DNA of 64,000 nucleotides from Candidatus Izemoplasmatales bacterium (GTDB lineage Bacteria > Bacillota_I > Bacilli_A > Izemoplasmatales > Hujiaoplasmataceae): NCBI GenBank assembly GCA_041649275.1, contig JBAZNL010000001.1, forward strand, positions 186,001 through 250,000, given 5' to 3'. The notes under the pieces were generated by a model. It made no database searches. It was not told the DNA's origin and saw nothing but the letters and a program-made list of their open reading frames with translations. The position numbers and the translations under genes were made by a program. Below, in pieces: positions 48,420 through 56,735 of the stretch (position 1 is the first letter of the stretch; each line of letters starts with the position of its first letter).

Positions 48420-49346
48420 TCAGGTTTTCTCGACGGCCCGGAGCTTGGCGCTCTTGACGCGCGGATTGGCCTCGAGTTCGGCCTCCGAAGGCAGGACGAC
48501 ATGGTCGTTCACGAGCGCAAACGGCGGCTTCTCCGTCGTCAGGATCGGCAGTCCCCTGGGAATCTCGATCGTCGAGAGCGAGCGGAAATACTGCTTCGCG
48601 ATCCGATCCTCGAGCGAATGGAAGGTGATCGCCACGATCCGTCCGCCCGGAGACAGCAGTTCCGCCGCCTGCGAAAGCGAGGCGGTGAATGAGTCGAGTT
48701 CGTCGTTCACGGCGATCCGGATCGCCTGAAAGGTCTGCTTCGCGGGATGCCCCTTCTTCGCGAGGATCTTCGCGGGCAGGGCGCCCTTGATCACGTCGAC
48801 GAGTTCGAACGTGGTCCCGATCGGCTTCACCGCGCGCGCCTTGGCGATCGCCTTCGCGATCGGGCGGGCGAACGGCTCCTCGCCGTAGCGGAAGAGGACG
48901 TCCGCGATCCGTTCGGGGGACCAGCCGTTGACGAGATCGTAGGCGGAAAAGGACGAATCCCGATCCATCCGCATGTCGAGCGGACTGTCGTGCTGGTAGG
49001 AGAATCCGCGTTCGGGGATGTCGAACTGGAAGCTCGAGACGCCGAGGTCGTAGAGGATCCCGTCGATCCGCTCGACGCCGCGCGCGGACAGTTCGGCCTT
49101 CAGGGACGCGAAATTGGCGTTCACGAAGACGACGTTCGTGAAACCGGCGAGGCGCTCCCGCGCCTTTTCGATGGCATAGGCGTCCTGGTCGAAGGCGTAG
49201 AGGATGCCGCCCTGCAGCTGCTTCAGGATCGCAAGCGAGTGCCCGCCGCCGCCGAGGGTGGCGTCGACGTAGACGCCGTCCGGCCGGACCCGGAGGGCGG
49301 CGACGGCTTCTTCCAGGAGCACGCTCTTGTGGATGTATCCGTCCAT
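48420..49346 (-). CDS. rsmH: 16S rRNA (cytosine-N4)-methyltransferase RsmH
   Basis: 308 residues, normal length. SAM-binding DATLGGGGHS, the start HKSVLLEEAVAAL, FDQDAYAIEKA and the C-terminal NPRVKSAKLRAVE. It methylates C1402 of 16S rRNA. In most bacteria it sits in the mraZ-rsmH-ftsL-pbp division cluster; here its neighbours are a tRNA-Gly and rpmF, so the cluster is broken up or absent. AAGGGGGGAA precedes the ATG; promoter TGCTATAAT at 49376-49383. Confidence 0.96.
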   Translation of the reverse strand: MDGYIHKSVLLEEAVAALRVRPDGVYVDATLGGGGHSLAILKQLQGGILYAFDQDAYAIEKARERLAGFTNVVFVNANFASLKAELSARGVERIDGILYDLGVSSFQFDIPERGFSYQHDSPLDMRMDRDSSFSAYDLVNGWSPERIADVLFRYGEEPFARPIAKAIAKARAVKPIGTTFELVDVIKGALPAKILAKKGHPAKQTFQAIRIAVNDELDSFTASLSQAAELLSPGGRIVAITFHSLEDRIAKQYFRSLSTIEIPRGLPILTTEKPPFALVNDHVVLPSEAELEANPRVKSAKLRAVEKT

Positions 49347-49375
49347 GTCGATTCCCCCCTTCCGGCGATACGTCC

Positions 49376-49383
49376 ATTATAGC
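49376..49383 (-). promoter_or_regulatory. Extended -10 promoter of rsmH
   Basis: Minus-strand TGCTATAAT; the -35 position (TTTTCT) coincides with the T-tract of the rpmF terminator. Confidence 0.6.
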
Positions 49384-49394
49384 ACGGACTCCCG

Positions 49395-49424
49395 GAAAAG
49401 AAAAACGCCGACTTCGTCAGCGCT
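49395..49424 (-). terminator. Terminator of the yceD-rpmF operon
   Basis: Minus-strand AGCGCTGAC-gaa-GTCGGCGTT (with wobble pairs) followed by TTTCTTTT. Confidence 0.8.
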
Positions 49425-49435
49425 TCTTTTACGGG

Positions 49436-49642
49436 TTATTTCTCGTCCTTCTTGTCGGTCTTCTCGGGTTTCGGTTCGACGACCAGCTTGCCCTTGTAGT
49501 AGCCGCACTTCTTGCAGACCTGGTGGGAGAGGGTCAGTTCGCCGCAGTTCGGGCAGACGACCATCGTCGGGGCGTTCAGCTTGAAATGCGTTCTTCTCTT
49601 CCGTTTCGCGAGCTTGCTTGTTCTTCTGAAAGGAATTGCCAT
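49436..49642 (-). CDS. rpmF: 50S ribosomal protein L32
   Basis: 68 residues. Start MAIPFRRTSKLAKRKRRTHF, then a zinc ribbon CPNC...CKKC (C30, C33, C43, C46), so it is the zinc-binding form. A Lys/Glu-rich tail extends it a little beyond the usual 57-60 residues. AGGAGGTGA lies 7 nt before the ATG. It follows the DUF177 gene by 20 nt, the usual yceD-rpmF pair. Confidence 0.97.
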   Translation of the reverse strand: MAIPFRRTSKLAKRKRRTHFKLNAPTMVVCPNCGELTLSHQVCKKCGYYKGKLVVEPKPEKTDKKDEK

Positions 49643-49662
49643 ATGTTGTCACCTCCTCGGGT

Positions 49663-50139
49663 TCAATCGTGGTGTTTCAGCTTGGCGAAGGGATTCGCCT
49701 GTTCCGGTGTGTCGTCTTTGGCGAAGGATGCGCGTTCCTCGACGTATCCGTCGTAGGCGTTCGCAGCGAGCACGCGCATCGGCTTTTCGACCAGGATCTC
49801 GCCCCAGATGTAGGGGTCGAGGTCGACGGTGATGCCTTCGATCCGGTGCGTGTCGTCGTCTTCAGGCGCTTCCGCGAAGCACAGCTCGGTCGTGAAATCG
49901 AGCGGAACCTCGACGTCCGCGAGCGTGATCGCGCACGCCATCATGAGCGTGACCCGCACCCTGACGTCGAAGACGAACTTCTCGGGGTCGCGCAGCACCG
50001 TAAACGATCCGAAGATCTCCGCGGGGCCGACGCCGAGGATGTCGTCATCCTCCCTGGGGTACGCGTCGAACGACGCGACGTAGGCGAACTTGTTGCCGGT
50101 GGTACGGAGCTTTTTCAGCTCGGGAATCGTCCATTTCAT
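49663..50139 (-). CDS. DUF177/YceD family protein
   Basis: 158 residues from the ATG at 50139 (GAGGTGGAGCC upstream). It starts MKWTIPELKKL and contains the strands typical of DUF177, with LDFTTELCFAE near the middle and an acidic C-terminal part. YceD proteins are linked with 23S rRNA maturation or stability and are almost always encoded beside rpmF, as here. The two conserved Cys of some YceD proteins are not seen. Confidence 0.9.
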   Translation of the reverse strand: MKWTIPELKKLRTTGNKFAYVASFDAYPREDDDILGVGPAEIFGSFTVLRDPEKFVFDVRVRVTLMMACAITLADVEVPLDFTTELCFAEAPEDDDTHRIEGITVDLDPYIWGEILVEKPMRVLAANAYDGYVEERASFAKDDTPEQANPFAKLKHHD

Positions 50140-50165
50140 TGGCTCCACCTCGACGCAGCACATCA

Positions 50166-50194
50166 ATTATATATGGAAAGGCGCTCCGTGTCAA
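50166..50194 (-). promoter_or_regulatory. yceD-rpmF promoter nested in a hairpin
   Basis: On the minus strand TTGACA, 17 nt spacing, TATAAT. TTGACA is the last six bases of the loop of the hairpin at 50180-50218. Confidence 0.92.
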
Positions 50195-50218
50195 GGAAAT
50201 GTTCCTTCGCGGAGCGCC
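50180..50218 (-). terminator. Candidate terminator of the PIG-L gene
   Basis: 9-bp stem GGCGCTCCG / CGGAGCGCC with a 21-nt loop, then TTTCC; located a few bases after the stop. The long loop and short T-tract make termination only moderately likely. Confidence 0.55.
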
Positions 50219-50224
50219 CTCGGC

Positions 50225-51013
50225 TCAGTAGTCCTGGACTTCCGGAAAGGCGTGCTGATGGAGCGGTCCGAGGACGCAGAATCCCTCTCCGAAGGGCTTC
50301 AGGACGCGCCATCCGAAACGCCGTCCGCGGAGGTCGAGGTACGCCTTCATGAGACGCCGCTCGTCGCCGGCGTCGGCCGGAAACTGGCTTTCGTGGGCTG
50401 CCATCGCCATAAGCTTCAGATGATGCGCCGCGGCGTCCATCCCGACGATCCGGTTCGTCCGATGGGTGTAGTAGAAGGCGAGGGTCTTGCGCGGCTCGAC
50501 CTTCTTCGCGCGGTCGAAGGGGATCCCGTTCCGTTCCATGATGAGCGGGAATCCCGAGAATACGACGGCCGTCTGGACCGCTTCGCCGCACTTCAGATGG
50601 TCGGGGTGAATCTCCGACGGGAGCCGGGGATCGGGAGCGAAGACGATGTCGGGCGACACGTCCGCGAACACCTCCGCGAGTTTCTCCGCGAGTTCCCACG
50701 AATCGTATTTCCCGCAGTCCGGGAAGCCGAGGAAGCGGACGTCGTCGACGCCGAGGACGGATGCGCCGCGAAGCGCTTCCTCCCGTCGCCGTGTGACGAG
50801 CGTCGCCGGATCGACGGCGTCGTCGAAGGCACCGCCCCCGCCGTCCGTGCAGACGACGAAGGTGACCCGCGCGCCCAGGCGGACGAGGGTCGCGGCGGTG
50901 CCGCCCGCACCGATCTCGATGTCGTCCGGATGCGGACCGACGAACACGGCGTTCTTGTGCTTCACGATGCGTGGCAACGGCGCCAGCGCCTTCAGGATCG
51001 GGACACCCATCAT
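50225..51013 (-). CDS. PIG-L family N-acetyl-sugar deacetylase (LmbE-like)
   Basis: 262 residues. The zinc site is PHPDD near residue 28 with SEIHPDH downstream. PIG-L enzymes deacetylate GlcNAc conjugates, for example in bacillithiol or mycothiol synthesis, or other N-acetyl substrates. No bacillithiol partner (bshA, bshC) is in the window, so the substrate is open. GGGAGG lies before two adjacent ATGs; the second (51010) is also possible. Divergent from the mrp gene. Confidence 0.92.
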   Translation of the reverse strand: MMGVPILKALAPLPRIVKHKNAVFVGPHPDDIEIGAGGTAATLVRLGARVTFVVCTDGGGGAFDDAVDPATLVTRRREEALRGASVLGVDDVRFLGFPDCGKYDSWELAEKLAEVFADVSPDIVFAPDPRLPSEIHPDHLKCGEAVQTAVVFSGFPLIMERNGIPFDRAKKVEPRKTLAFYYTHRTNRIVGMDAAAHHLKLMAMAAHESQFPADAGDERRLMKAYLDLRGRRFGWRVLKPFGEGFCVLGPLHQHAFPEVQDY

Positions 51014-51039
51014 GCATTCCTCCCTACGATTCCACCGCC

Positions 51040-51068
51040 ATTATAACCGTTTCCGAAGGCGATGTAAA
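51040..51068 (-). promoter_or_regulatory. Promoter of the PIG-L gene
   Basis: On the minus strand TTTACA, 17 nt spacing, TATAAT, 27 nt before the ATG. Confidence 0.8.
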
Positions 51069-51120
51069 GAAAGCCCCGGCGCGTCGAGACGTTTTCGACG
51101 CATCCGGAGCCGGTTTCGGT

Positions 51121-51126
51121 TATAAT
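51121..51126 (+). promoter_or_regulatory. -10 box of the mrp gene
   Basis: TATAAT 32 nt before the ATG at 51158; the -35 region is not clear. Confidence 0.55.
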
Positions 51127-51157
51127 GGGGACGGAAACACAGAAAGAAGGGAATCCC

Positions 51158-52159
51158 ATGTCCATATCCCATGAAGCCATGAAGGCGGCGCTCGGCGCGA
51201 TCGTCGACCCCAGCCGCGAAAAGACCCTCGCCGAGACCGGCGCGATCCGCCACTTCGGCGTCGATGAGGACGCTTCGTCCGTCAAGCTGCTGATCGAGGT
51301 CGGCGTCAAGGCGCCCGAATTTACGCTCAAGATCACCCGCGCCGCGGCCAAGATCGTCAAACTCGAACACGGATTCAAGAGCCTCGTGATCGAATACGAG
51401 GAGAAGCGGGCGGAAACGCCGCTCAAGTCCCGCCGCATCGTCGGGATCGCCTCCGGCAAGGGCGGCGTCGGGAAGTCGTCGGTGACGGCGAACCTGGCCT
51501 ACGCGCTCACGTCCCTGGGACGCCGCGTCGGCGTGATCGACGCCGACGTCTACGGCGCGAACCTGCCGATCATCTTCGGAATCGAAGGCACCGAACTCGA
51601 GGGAACCGAGGACGGGAAGATCTATCCGATCCGGAAGGACGGGATCGAGGTCGTCTCGGCCGCCTTCCTGCTCGAACCGGGCAAGGCGCTGATGTGGCGT
51701 GGCCCGATGCTCACGAAGGTCCTCAAGGTCTTCTTCGAGGACACCCTCTGGAATCCGGAACTCGACTATCTCCTGATCGACCTGCCGCCGGGAACCGGAG
51801 ATGTCGCGATGGACGTGAAGAACTTCGCCCCCGACGCGCGCATGCTGATCGTGACGACGCCCCACGAGAGCGCCTCGCAGGTGGCGATCAAGGCCGGCTA
51901 TGCCGCCCGCCAGCTCGGTCAGGACCTGATCGGCGTGGTCGAGAACATGGCGTACTTCGAAGCGGACGGGAAGCGTCACTACCTGTTCGGCGAGGACGGC
52001 GGGAAAAACGTCGCGGAAAAGCTCGCGATCCCGCTTGTCGCCCGCATTCCGATCGCCCGGCCGACCGGCGGGCACCATTCCGTGTTCGCCGAGACCGATC
52101 CGAACGGGATCGTCTACCTCGCGCTCGCGCAGACCGTCATCCGTTCATTCGACCTCTGA
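51158..52159 (+). CDS. Mrp/NBP35 family ATPase without the CxxC motif
   Basis: 333 residues. A short N-terminal DUF59-like domain (about 1-80) precedes the deviant Walker A SGKGGVGKSS (99-108) and the DIDLPPGTGD-type switch (LIDLPPGTGD). Mrp/ApbC proteins carry and deliver Fe-S clusters through a C-terminal CxxC. Here the equivalent stretch reads ENMAYFEADGKRHYLFGE, with no Cys, so the classic bridging cluster cannot form in the same way. The role may therefore differ. AAGAAGGGAAT precedes the chosen ATG. Convergent with the next gene, overlapping it by 15 nt. Confidence 0.92.
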   Translation: MSISHEAMKAALGAIVDPSREKTLAETGAIRHFGVDEDASSVKLLIEVGVKAPEFTLKITRAAAKIVKLEHGFKSLVIEYEEKRAETPLKSRRIVGIASGKGGVGKSSVTANLAYALTSLGRRVGVIDADVYGANLPIIFGIEGTELEGTEDGKIYPIRKDGIEVVSAAFLLEPGKALMWRGPMLTKVLKVFFEDTLWNPELDYLLIDLPPGTGDVAMDVKNFAPDARMLIVTTPHESASQVAIKAGYAARQLGQDLIGVVENMAYFEADGKRHYLFGEDGGKNVAEKLAIPLVARIPIARPTGGHHSVFAETDPNGIVYLALAQTVIRSFDL

Positions 52160-53428
52160 GTCGAGGTCGACCGGATCGGCGGCGAACCGTTCCTCGGCGA
52201 TGCCTTCGGAACGGTTCCGGAACCGCGTCTCCTTCATCTTGTACTGAATCGCGTCCTTGTACCGCTTGCGCCCGATCAGGATTCCCGCGATCGCATCGGT
52301 CGCGCGGCGGAGAAGCGGCAGGTCGTTCGTCGTCTCCGCGCAGGGCAAAACCTCGGCGATCAGAAAATCCTTGTATGCGACGTCGTCCCCGGCGCCGGCA
52401 CGTTCGAGCCACATGGCGTAATCGAGCGTGCCGGCGTCTTTTTCGATCTGCGACAACTCGGTCCGGACGGCTTCGAACCCGCCGGCGTCGCCGATTCCGA
52501 GACGATGCATGCCGAGCAGGAAGAGCGCCCGCGGACGGAAGCGGGATCCGGGAGCGACCATCCCGACGGCTTCCGTCGGATCGGAGGCGATCGCGGCGCG
52601 CGCGATGTGGTACCGGTCGCGGAACGGTTCGGAGAGCAGCGCCAGGGTGGCATCAGCGATCGGCGGTTCGTCATGTCCCGCCAGGGCGCCGAACTCGTAG
52701 CGGATCACGGCGAGTTCCGCCAACCGCCGGAAGTTGCGCGCTTTGACGAAGGCGTGTTCGGCGAGGTGGAGCGCGTCCGCCGCCTTCAGAAGCCGACCCG
52801 TCCGGCCGTAGCCGACGGCCTTCAGGTATTCGATCATCGGCCAGAACCGGACGAACGCATACTCCGTCTTGGACAACTCCTCGAGAATCTCGACGGCGTC
52901 GCCGGGACGGTCGAGCGCGATCATCCCGGCGGCCGCGTAGAACATGAAGACGCCGAACGCGTAGCCGTCCATCGACTCGAGGAAGCGCGAAAGGTTGTCG
53001 ATCGTCCGTCGAACCGCCTTCGCGTCGCCGCGCTCGACGTCCCGGATCATCCGGGCGATGTCGGTGAGGATCGCGAACTCGACGTTGCGGACCTCGTATC
53101 CGACACGTTCGACCTCCTCGTAGTCGCCCTCCAGATAGGCGTCGAGGGCGCGGTCGAAGAGGACGAGCTGCTCCTCGACGTTCATTCCGAGCGTATACTC
53201 GAGGTCCATCCGCTCCATGATCAGATGCAGGCTGTCGTCGTTGACCGCGATCGAGTTGGTCTCCATCTTGGAGACGTAGGTGTTCGAGCAGATGCCCTTG
53301 GAGAGGGTTTCCTGCGTCATGTTCAGTTCCTTGCGCCGTTTGCGGATCTGCATCCCCACGGCGGTGAAGAAGAAACGCACACGGTCGTCGCGCCGGCGCG
53401 ACATGTCCTTCCTGATTCGGGTGATCAT
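52145..53428 (-). CDS. XRE-family regulator with TPR-like C-terminal domain
   Basis: 427 residues if the ATG at 53428 is used (AAAGGAG 13 nt upstream); an ATG at 53404 with AGGAAGGA 5 nt upstream is equally possible. An N-terminal HTH (IRKRRKELNMTQETLSKGICSNTYVSKME) is followed by about 330 residues of helical repeats. This is the Rgg/PlcR/PrgX-like layout of regulators that bind small peptides (RRNPP group), known mainly from Bacillota. No small peptide gene with a signal sequence was found beside it, so peptide control is only a suggestion. Confidence 0.85.
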   Translation of the reverse strand: MITRIRKDMSRRRDDRVRFFFTAVGMQIRKRRKELNMTQETLSKGICSNTYVSKMETNSIAVNDDSLHLIMERMDLEYTLGMNVEEQLVLFDRALDAYLEGDYEEVERVGYEVRNVEFAILTDIARMIRDVERGDAKAVRRTIDNLSRFLESMDGYAFGVFMFYAAAGMIALDRPGDAVEILEELSKTEYAFVRFWPMIEYLKAVGYGRTGRLLKAADALHLAEHAFVKARNFRRLAELAVIRYEFGALAGHDEPPIADATLALLSEPFRDRYHIARAAIASDPTEAVGMVAPGSRFRPRALFLLGMHRLGIGDAGGFEAVRTELSQIEKDAGTLDYAMWLERAGAGDDVAYKDFLIAEVLPCAETTNDLPLLRRATDAIAGILIGRKRYKDAIQYKMKETRFRNRSEGIAEERFAADPVDLDSEVE

Positions 53429-53532
53429 CGATGCACACGGTCTCCTTTCGCTTGAGATCGGCTCCGCTTTCGCAACATCCTCGGCGTGGCCTTGATCCCG
53501 ATCCGGTCTCATCCGGATTTCGTCCGCGTACC

Positions 53533-53560
53533 ATTATATCGTAAACATTCATTAATGCAA
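53533..53560 (-). promoter_or_regulatory. Promoter of the XRE/TPR regulator
   Basis: On the minus strand TTGCAT, 16 nt spacing, TATAAT; leader about 105 nt. Confidence 0.7.
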
Positions 53561-53635
53561 TCTGTTTTTCGATTGAAAAAATCACCGGAACCGCCAACTT
53601 CGCAGAACCTGTCGGAAGAAATACGCGATCGCGTT

Positions 53636-53670
53636 AAAAAAAAGAAAAAGAGACCGGATTTCCAGTCTCG
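53636..53670 (-). terminator. Terminator of the plsX-rnc-dnaD-nth operon
   Basis: Minus-strand GAGACTGGA-aat-CCGGTCTC followed by TTTTTCTTTTTTTT, after the nth stop. Confidence 0.92.
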
Positions 53671-53674
53671 TTCT

Positions 53675-54316
53675 TCATTCGTCGGATCGGGGCGTCGGTT
53701 GCGGTTCGGTGCAGACGGACAGGAACGGACATCCGTCGCAAAGCGGTTTGCGGGCGTAGCAGCGGTACCGTCCGAAATGGATCATGCGATGGTGCAAGGC
53801 GATCCACGTCGAAGGCGCGAACGCCTCCGTCAGCTTCCGTTCGATCTTCGCCGGATCCTCGTCCCTGGCGGCAAAGCCGAGCCGGTAGGAAACGCGCGAA
53901 ACGTGCGTGTCGACGGCGATCCGCGGTTCGCGGTACCATTCCGCGAGAAAGACGTTGGCGGTCTTCCGGCCGACGCCGGGGAGGCTTTCGAGGAAGGCCT
54001 GGTCGTTCGGGATGTCGCCGCCGGCGGCGGCGATCCGCGCGGCCGCGGCGCGGATGTTCTTCGCCTTCGCGCGAAACAGGCCGAGATGGCGGATCAGATC
54101 CTCGATCTCGCCCGCGGGGGCGGCGGCGTACGCGGCGGCGTCCGGATACCGCGCGAACAGCGCGGGGGTGACCCGGTTCACCGCGGCGTCGGTCGTCTGC
54201 GCCGAAAGCATCACCGCCACGAGCAGGTCGATCTGCCGGCGGTAGTCGAGCTCGCAGGCCGCCTCCGGGAACAGCGTCCCCAGGGTCGCGAAGACGAATT
54301 CCGCACGGTCGGTCAT
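53675..54316 (-). CDS. nth: Endonuclease III
   Basis: 213 residues. Helix-hairpin-helix LPGVGRKTANVFL with the catalytic Lys (about K118), catalytic Asp in VDTHVSRVS, and the 4Fe-4S loop C186-x6-C193-x2-C196-x5-C202. It removes oxidised pyrimidines and cuts abasic sites. The ATG overlaps the dnaD stop as ATGA. The dnaD-nth pair is typical of Bacillota. Confidence 0.97.
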   Translation of the reverse strand: MTDRAEFVFATLGTLFPEAACELDYRRQIDLLVAVMLSAQTTDAAVNRVTPALFARYPDAAAYAAAPAGEIEDLIRHLGLFRAKAKNIRAAAARIAAAGGDIPNDQAFLESLPGVGRKTANVFLAEWYREPRIAVDTHVSRVSYRLGFAARDEDPAKIERKLTEAFAPSTWIALHHRMIHFGRYRCYARKPLCDGCPFLSVCTEPQPTPRSDE

Positions 54317-54975
54317 TTCTTCGGCCACGTGTCGAAGAAGTTCTTGAGCGCCTCGGGCTGACCGGCGTCGTATTTCACCGGATTCTCGCCCTTGGCGCGC
54401 TGGCGGCGCTTGACGAGCAGGGTGTCGACGTAGCTCAGGGTATGTTTGTTGGCCTTGACGGAGTCGAGCACCGCGCGCCGGATCTCGAGCGGTTCGAACC
54501 GGTCTTCGCCGACCCACTTGCGGATGATCTCGATCTCGATCGGGGTGAGCTGTTTCTGAAAGCCCGTCTCGAGCATGTCGACGATCTCCTCCTCGGTGGT
54601 CGCGTACGCCTTGGGCGGCGTCTCGACCGCGGCGAAGCGGCGTTCGTAGTCGGCGAGGATGCGGACGACGAGGTTGTCGAGATGGAAGGTCTCGGTCTCC
54701 TTCCCGCTCGGGGACGTCGCCATCTCGATCTTGAGCAGGCCCGTGCCCATCATCGTCTCGAGGACCGAGGCGACCTGATCGGCGGGAATGCCGAGATCCT
54801 TCGAGAGCTTTTCGGGGTTGGGCAGGCGGACGCCCTTCCTGCTCCGCTGGTAGAGGTCGATGGCGATGAAGGCGCCGGTCTCGTTCAGTCCGACCGTCTT
54901 GTAGTTGGCGAGCACGAACTTCCCGAAGTCGACGATGCCTTCCTCGATCAGGCGTCGGATCAACGCGTATTCCAT
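54313..54975 (-). CDS. dnaD: DnaD domain protein (replication initiation/primosome)
   Basis: 220 residues from the ATG at 54975 (AAAGGAGA upstream). An N-terminal winged helix (about 20-110, LPNPEKLSKDLGIPADQVASVL) precedes the DnaD/DnaB2 domain (about 125-200, ending YVDTLLVKRRQR). In Bacillota DnaD acts with DnaB and DnaI to load the helicase. It lies between rnc and nth; dnaD-nth order is conserved. Confidence 0.92.
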   Translation of the reverse strand: MEYALIRRLIEEGIVDFGKFVLANYKTVGLNETGAFIAIDLYQRSRKGVRLPNPEKLSKDLGIPADQVASVLETMMGTGLLKIEMATSPSGKETETFHLDNLVVRILADYERRFAAVETPPKAYATTEEEIVDMLETGFQKQLTPIEIEIIRKWVGEDRFEPLEIRRAVLDSVKANKHTLSYVDTLLVKRRQRAKGENPVKYDAGQPEALKNFFDTWPKK

Positions 54976-54998
54976 GGGGATCGTCTCCTTTCCGGGCA

Positions 54999-55703
54999 TC
55001 ATTCGCCGTCCGCCGGTTCGGCGGAGGCGAGCAGGTCGAGCGCCGCCTTCGCGGCGTTCTGCTCGGCCAGCTGCTTCTTGGTCCCGCGGCCGCGGCCGAG
55101 GACGATGTTCTCGTCGATGAACCGGACGACCGCGACGAATTCGCGCGCATGCGCCGGTCCCGTCTCCGATTCGATGACGTACTCGAGCGTCCGCTTCTCC
55201 GACTGCACGAGTTCCTGGAGGGTGCTCTTGTAGTCGGTGTCGGCGGAGAAGAGGTTCTTCTCGATCGCCGGGAAGACGACCTTGTCGAGCACCTTGTAGA
55301 CTTCCTTGAGGCCCTTGTCGAGGAAGATCGCGCCCAGGAAGGCCTCGAACGCGTCGGCGAGGACCGCCTGGCGGTCCCGCCCGGCGTTCTTCTCCTCGCC
55401 CTTGCCGAGGAGGAGATAGTCGCCCAGGCGGAAGCTCCGGGCGAAGTCGGCCAGGCTCGATTCGCAGACTTCCTGCGCGCGTTTCTTGGTCAGGACCCCT
55501 TCGTCGTCGGGCAGTTTGTCGAAGAGGAAGCGGCCGACGGCGAGGTCGATCACGGCGTCGCCGAGGAACTCGAGGCGCTGGTTGGACGGCTTGCCGTGCT
55601 CGTTGGCGTAGGACGAGTGCGTGAGCGCGCGCTCCAGGAGGCTCTCGTCCTTGAACGACAGTTTGAAATAAGCCTGCAGTTCCAGGCTACTCTTCGCTTC
55701 CAA
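54999..55703 (-). CDS. rnc: Ribonuclease III
   Basis: 234 residues. Signature NQRLEFLGDAV (41-51), second acid region ADAFEAFLGAIFLD, and a C-terminal double-stranded RNA-binding domain (about 157-230, ending KAALDLLA). It processes rRNA and structured mRNA. The start overlaps the end of plsX by 17 nt. In Bacillus, fabD, fabG and acpP lie between plsX and rnc; they are absent here, which fits reliance on fatty-acid import (inference). Confidence 0.96.
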   Translation of the reverse strand: MEAKSSLELQAYFKLSFKDESLLERALTHSSYANEHGKPSNQRLEFLGDAVIDLAVGRFLFDKLPDDEGVLTKKRAQEVCESSLADFARSFRLGDYLLLGKGEEKNAGRDRQAVLADAFEAFLGAIFLDKGLKEVYKVLDKVVFPAIEKNLFSADTDYKSTLQELVQSEKRTLEYVIESETGPAHAREFVAVVRFIDENIVLGRGRGTKKQLAEQNAAKAALDLLASAEPADGE

Positions 55704-56703
55704 GCTGGACCCCCGCTTCCTTCACGTACGCCGCGACCTTCGGATACACCTGGGCGCGGACCGTGTCCGCGGCCTGGCGGATGCCGTTGTAGAAGCCGTA
55801 GGACTTCGAGGCGCCCTGCGCCTTGATCACCGGCGCGTACAGACCGAAGATCATCGCGCCGCCGATCTCCTCGGCGGACATCGCCTGCTTGAAGTTGCCG
55901 AGCGCACGCTTCGCGAAGAGCGCGCCGATCTTGCCGAAAAGGCTCGCCTTCAGTTCGCGCTTCAGGAGCTTGCCCATGCCCTTCGCGGTTCCCTCCATCG
56001 TCTTCATCACGATGTTCGCGGTGAAGCCGTCGGAAATCAGGATGTCGCACGGTGGATCGAGCACTTCCTTGGGTTCGACGTTGCCGTAGAACCGGAAGAG
56101 GCCGCAGGTCTTGAACAGTTCGTGGACCTGCTGGTCGAGTTCGCGTCCCTTGCCCTCCTCGGTGCCGATGTTGATGAGACCGACCGTCGGGTCGGGCCGA
56201 TTCATGACTTCCTTGGCGTAGACGACGGCGAAATAGGCCTGCTGCAGCATGTGCTCCGGACGGATCTCGAGATTTCCTCCGGCGTCGAGCAGGATCGTGC
56301 CCCGGCCGTCGAGCGAGGGGATGATCGGTGCGATCGCGGTCCGCTTGAAGCCCGGCATGCGCCGCACCAGGATGTGCGCCCCGGCGATCAGGGCCTGGGT
56401 CGCACCGGAAGAGACGGTCGCGTCGTTCTCGCCCTTACGGAGACTCGCGAGCGCCATCGCCATCGATCCTTCGGGATGCTCCTTGATCGCCTTGATCGGA
56501 TTGTGCTCTCCCATCGGGATCACGTAGCCGCTCGGGACGACGGTGATGCGTTCCGCATTCGTCAGGTATTTCGCGACCTCGACGGGGTCGCCATAGAGTT
56601 TGATTTCGATGTCGGGGATCTTCCGGATCGCCAGCATCGCGCCTTCGATCTGTTCTTTCGGGGCGTAGTCGCCGCCCATCGCGTCGACCGCGAGTCTGAT
56701 CAT
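55687..56703 (-). CDS. plsX: Phosphate acyltransferase PlsX
   Basis: 338 residues, normal length. Start MIRLAVDAMGGDYAP and the conserved SGATQALIAGA and DAGGN stretches. It interconverts acyl-ACP and acyl-phosphate, the donor for PlsY in phospholipid synthesis. It can also use acyl-phosphate made by FakA/FakB. The ATG at 56703 has GAGGTG 9 nt upstream. First gene of plsX-rnc-dnaD-nth. Confidence 0.96.
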   Translation of the reverse strand: MIRLAVDAMGGDYAPKEQIEGAMLAIRKIPDIEIKLYGDPVEVAKYLTNAERITVVPSGYVIPMGEHNPIKAIKEHPEGSMAMALASLRKGENDATVSSGATQALIAGAHILVRRMPGFKRTAIAPIIPSLDGRGTILLDAGGNLEIRPEHMLQQAYFAVVYAKEVMNRPDPTVGLINIGTEEGKGRELDQQVHELFKTCGLFRFYGNVEPKEVLDPPCDILISDGFTANIVMKTMEGTAKGMGKLLKRELKASLFGKIGALFAKRALGNFKQAMSAEEIGGAMIFGLYAPVIKAQGASKSYGFYNGIRQAADTVRAQVYPKVAAYVKEAGVQLGSEE

Positions 56704-56721
56704 GGTTAACACCTCTTCAGT

Positions 56722-56730
56722 AGTATATCA
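56722..56730 (-). promoter_or_regulatory. Candidate promoter of plsX
   Basis: Minus-strand TGATATACT (extended -10) 19 nt before the ATG; the -35 would be inside recG, so recG readthrough may also contribute. Confidence 0.5.
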
Positions 56731-56735
56731 TACAT

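Noticed and set aside
52145..53428. Quorum-sensing peptide gene paired with the XRE/TPR regulator
   Set aside because: I found no short open frame with signal peptide and ribosome-binding site next to it; the flanking space holds its promoter and the nth terminator.
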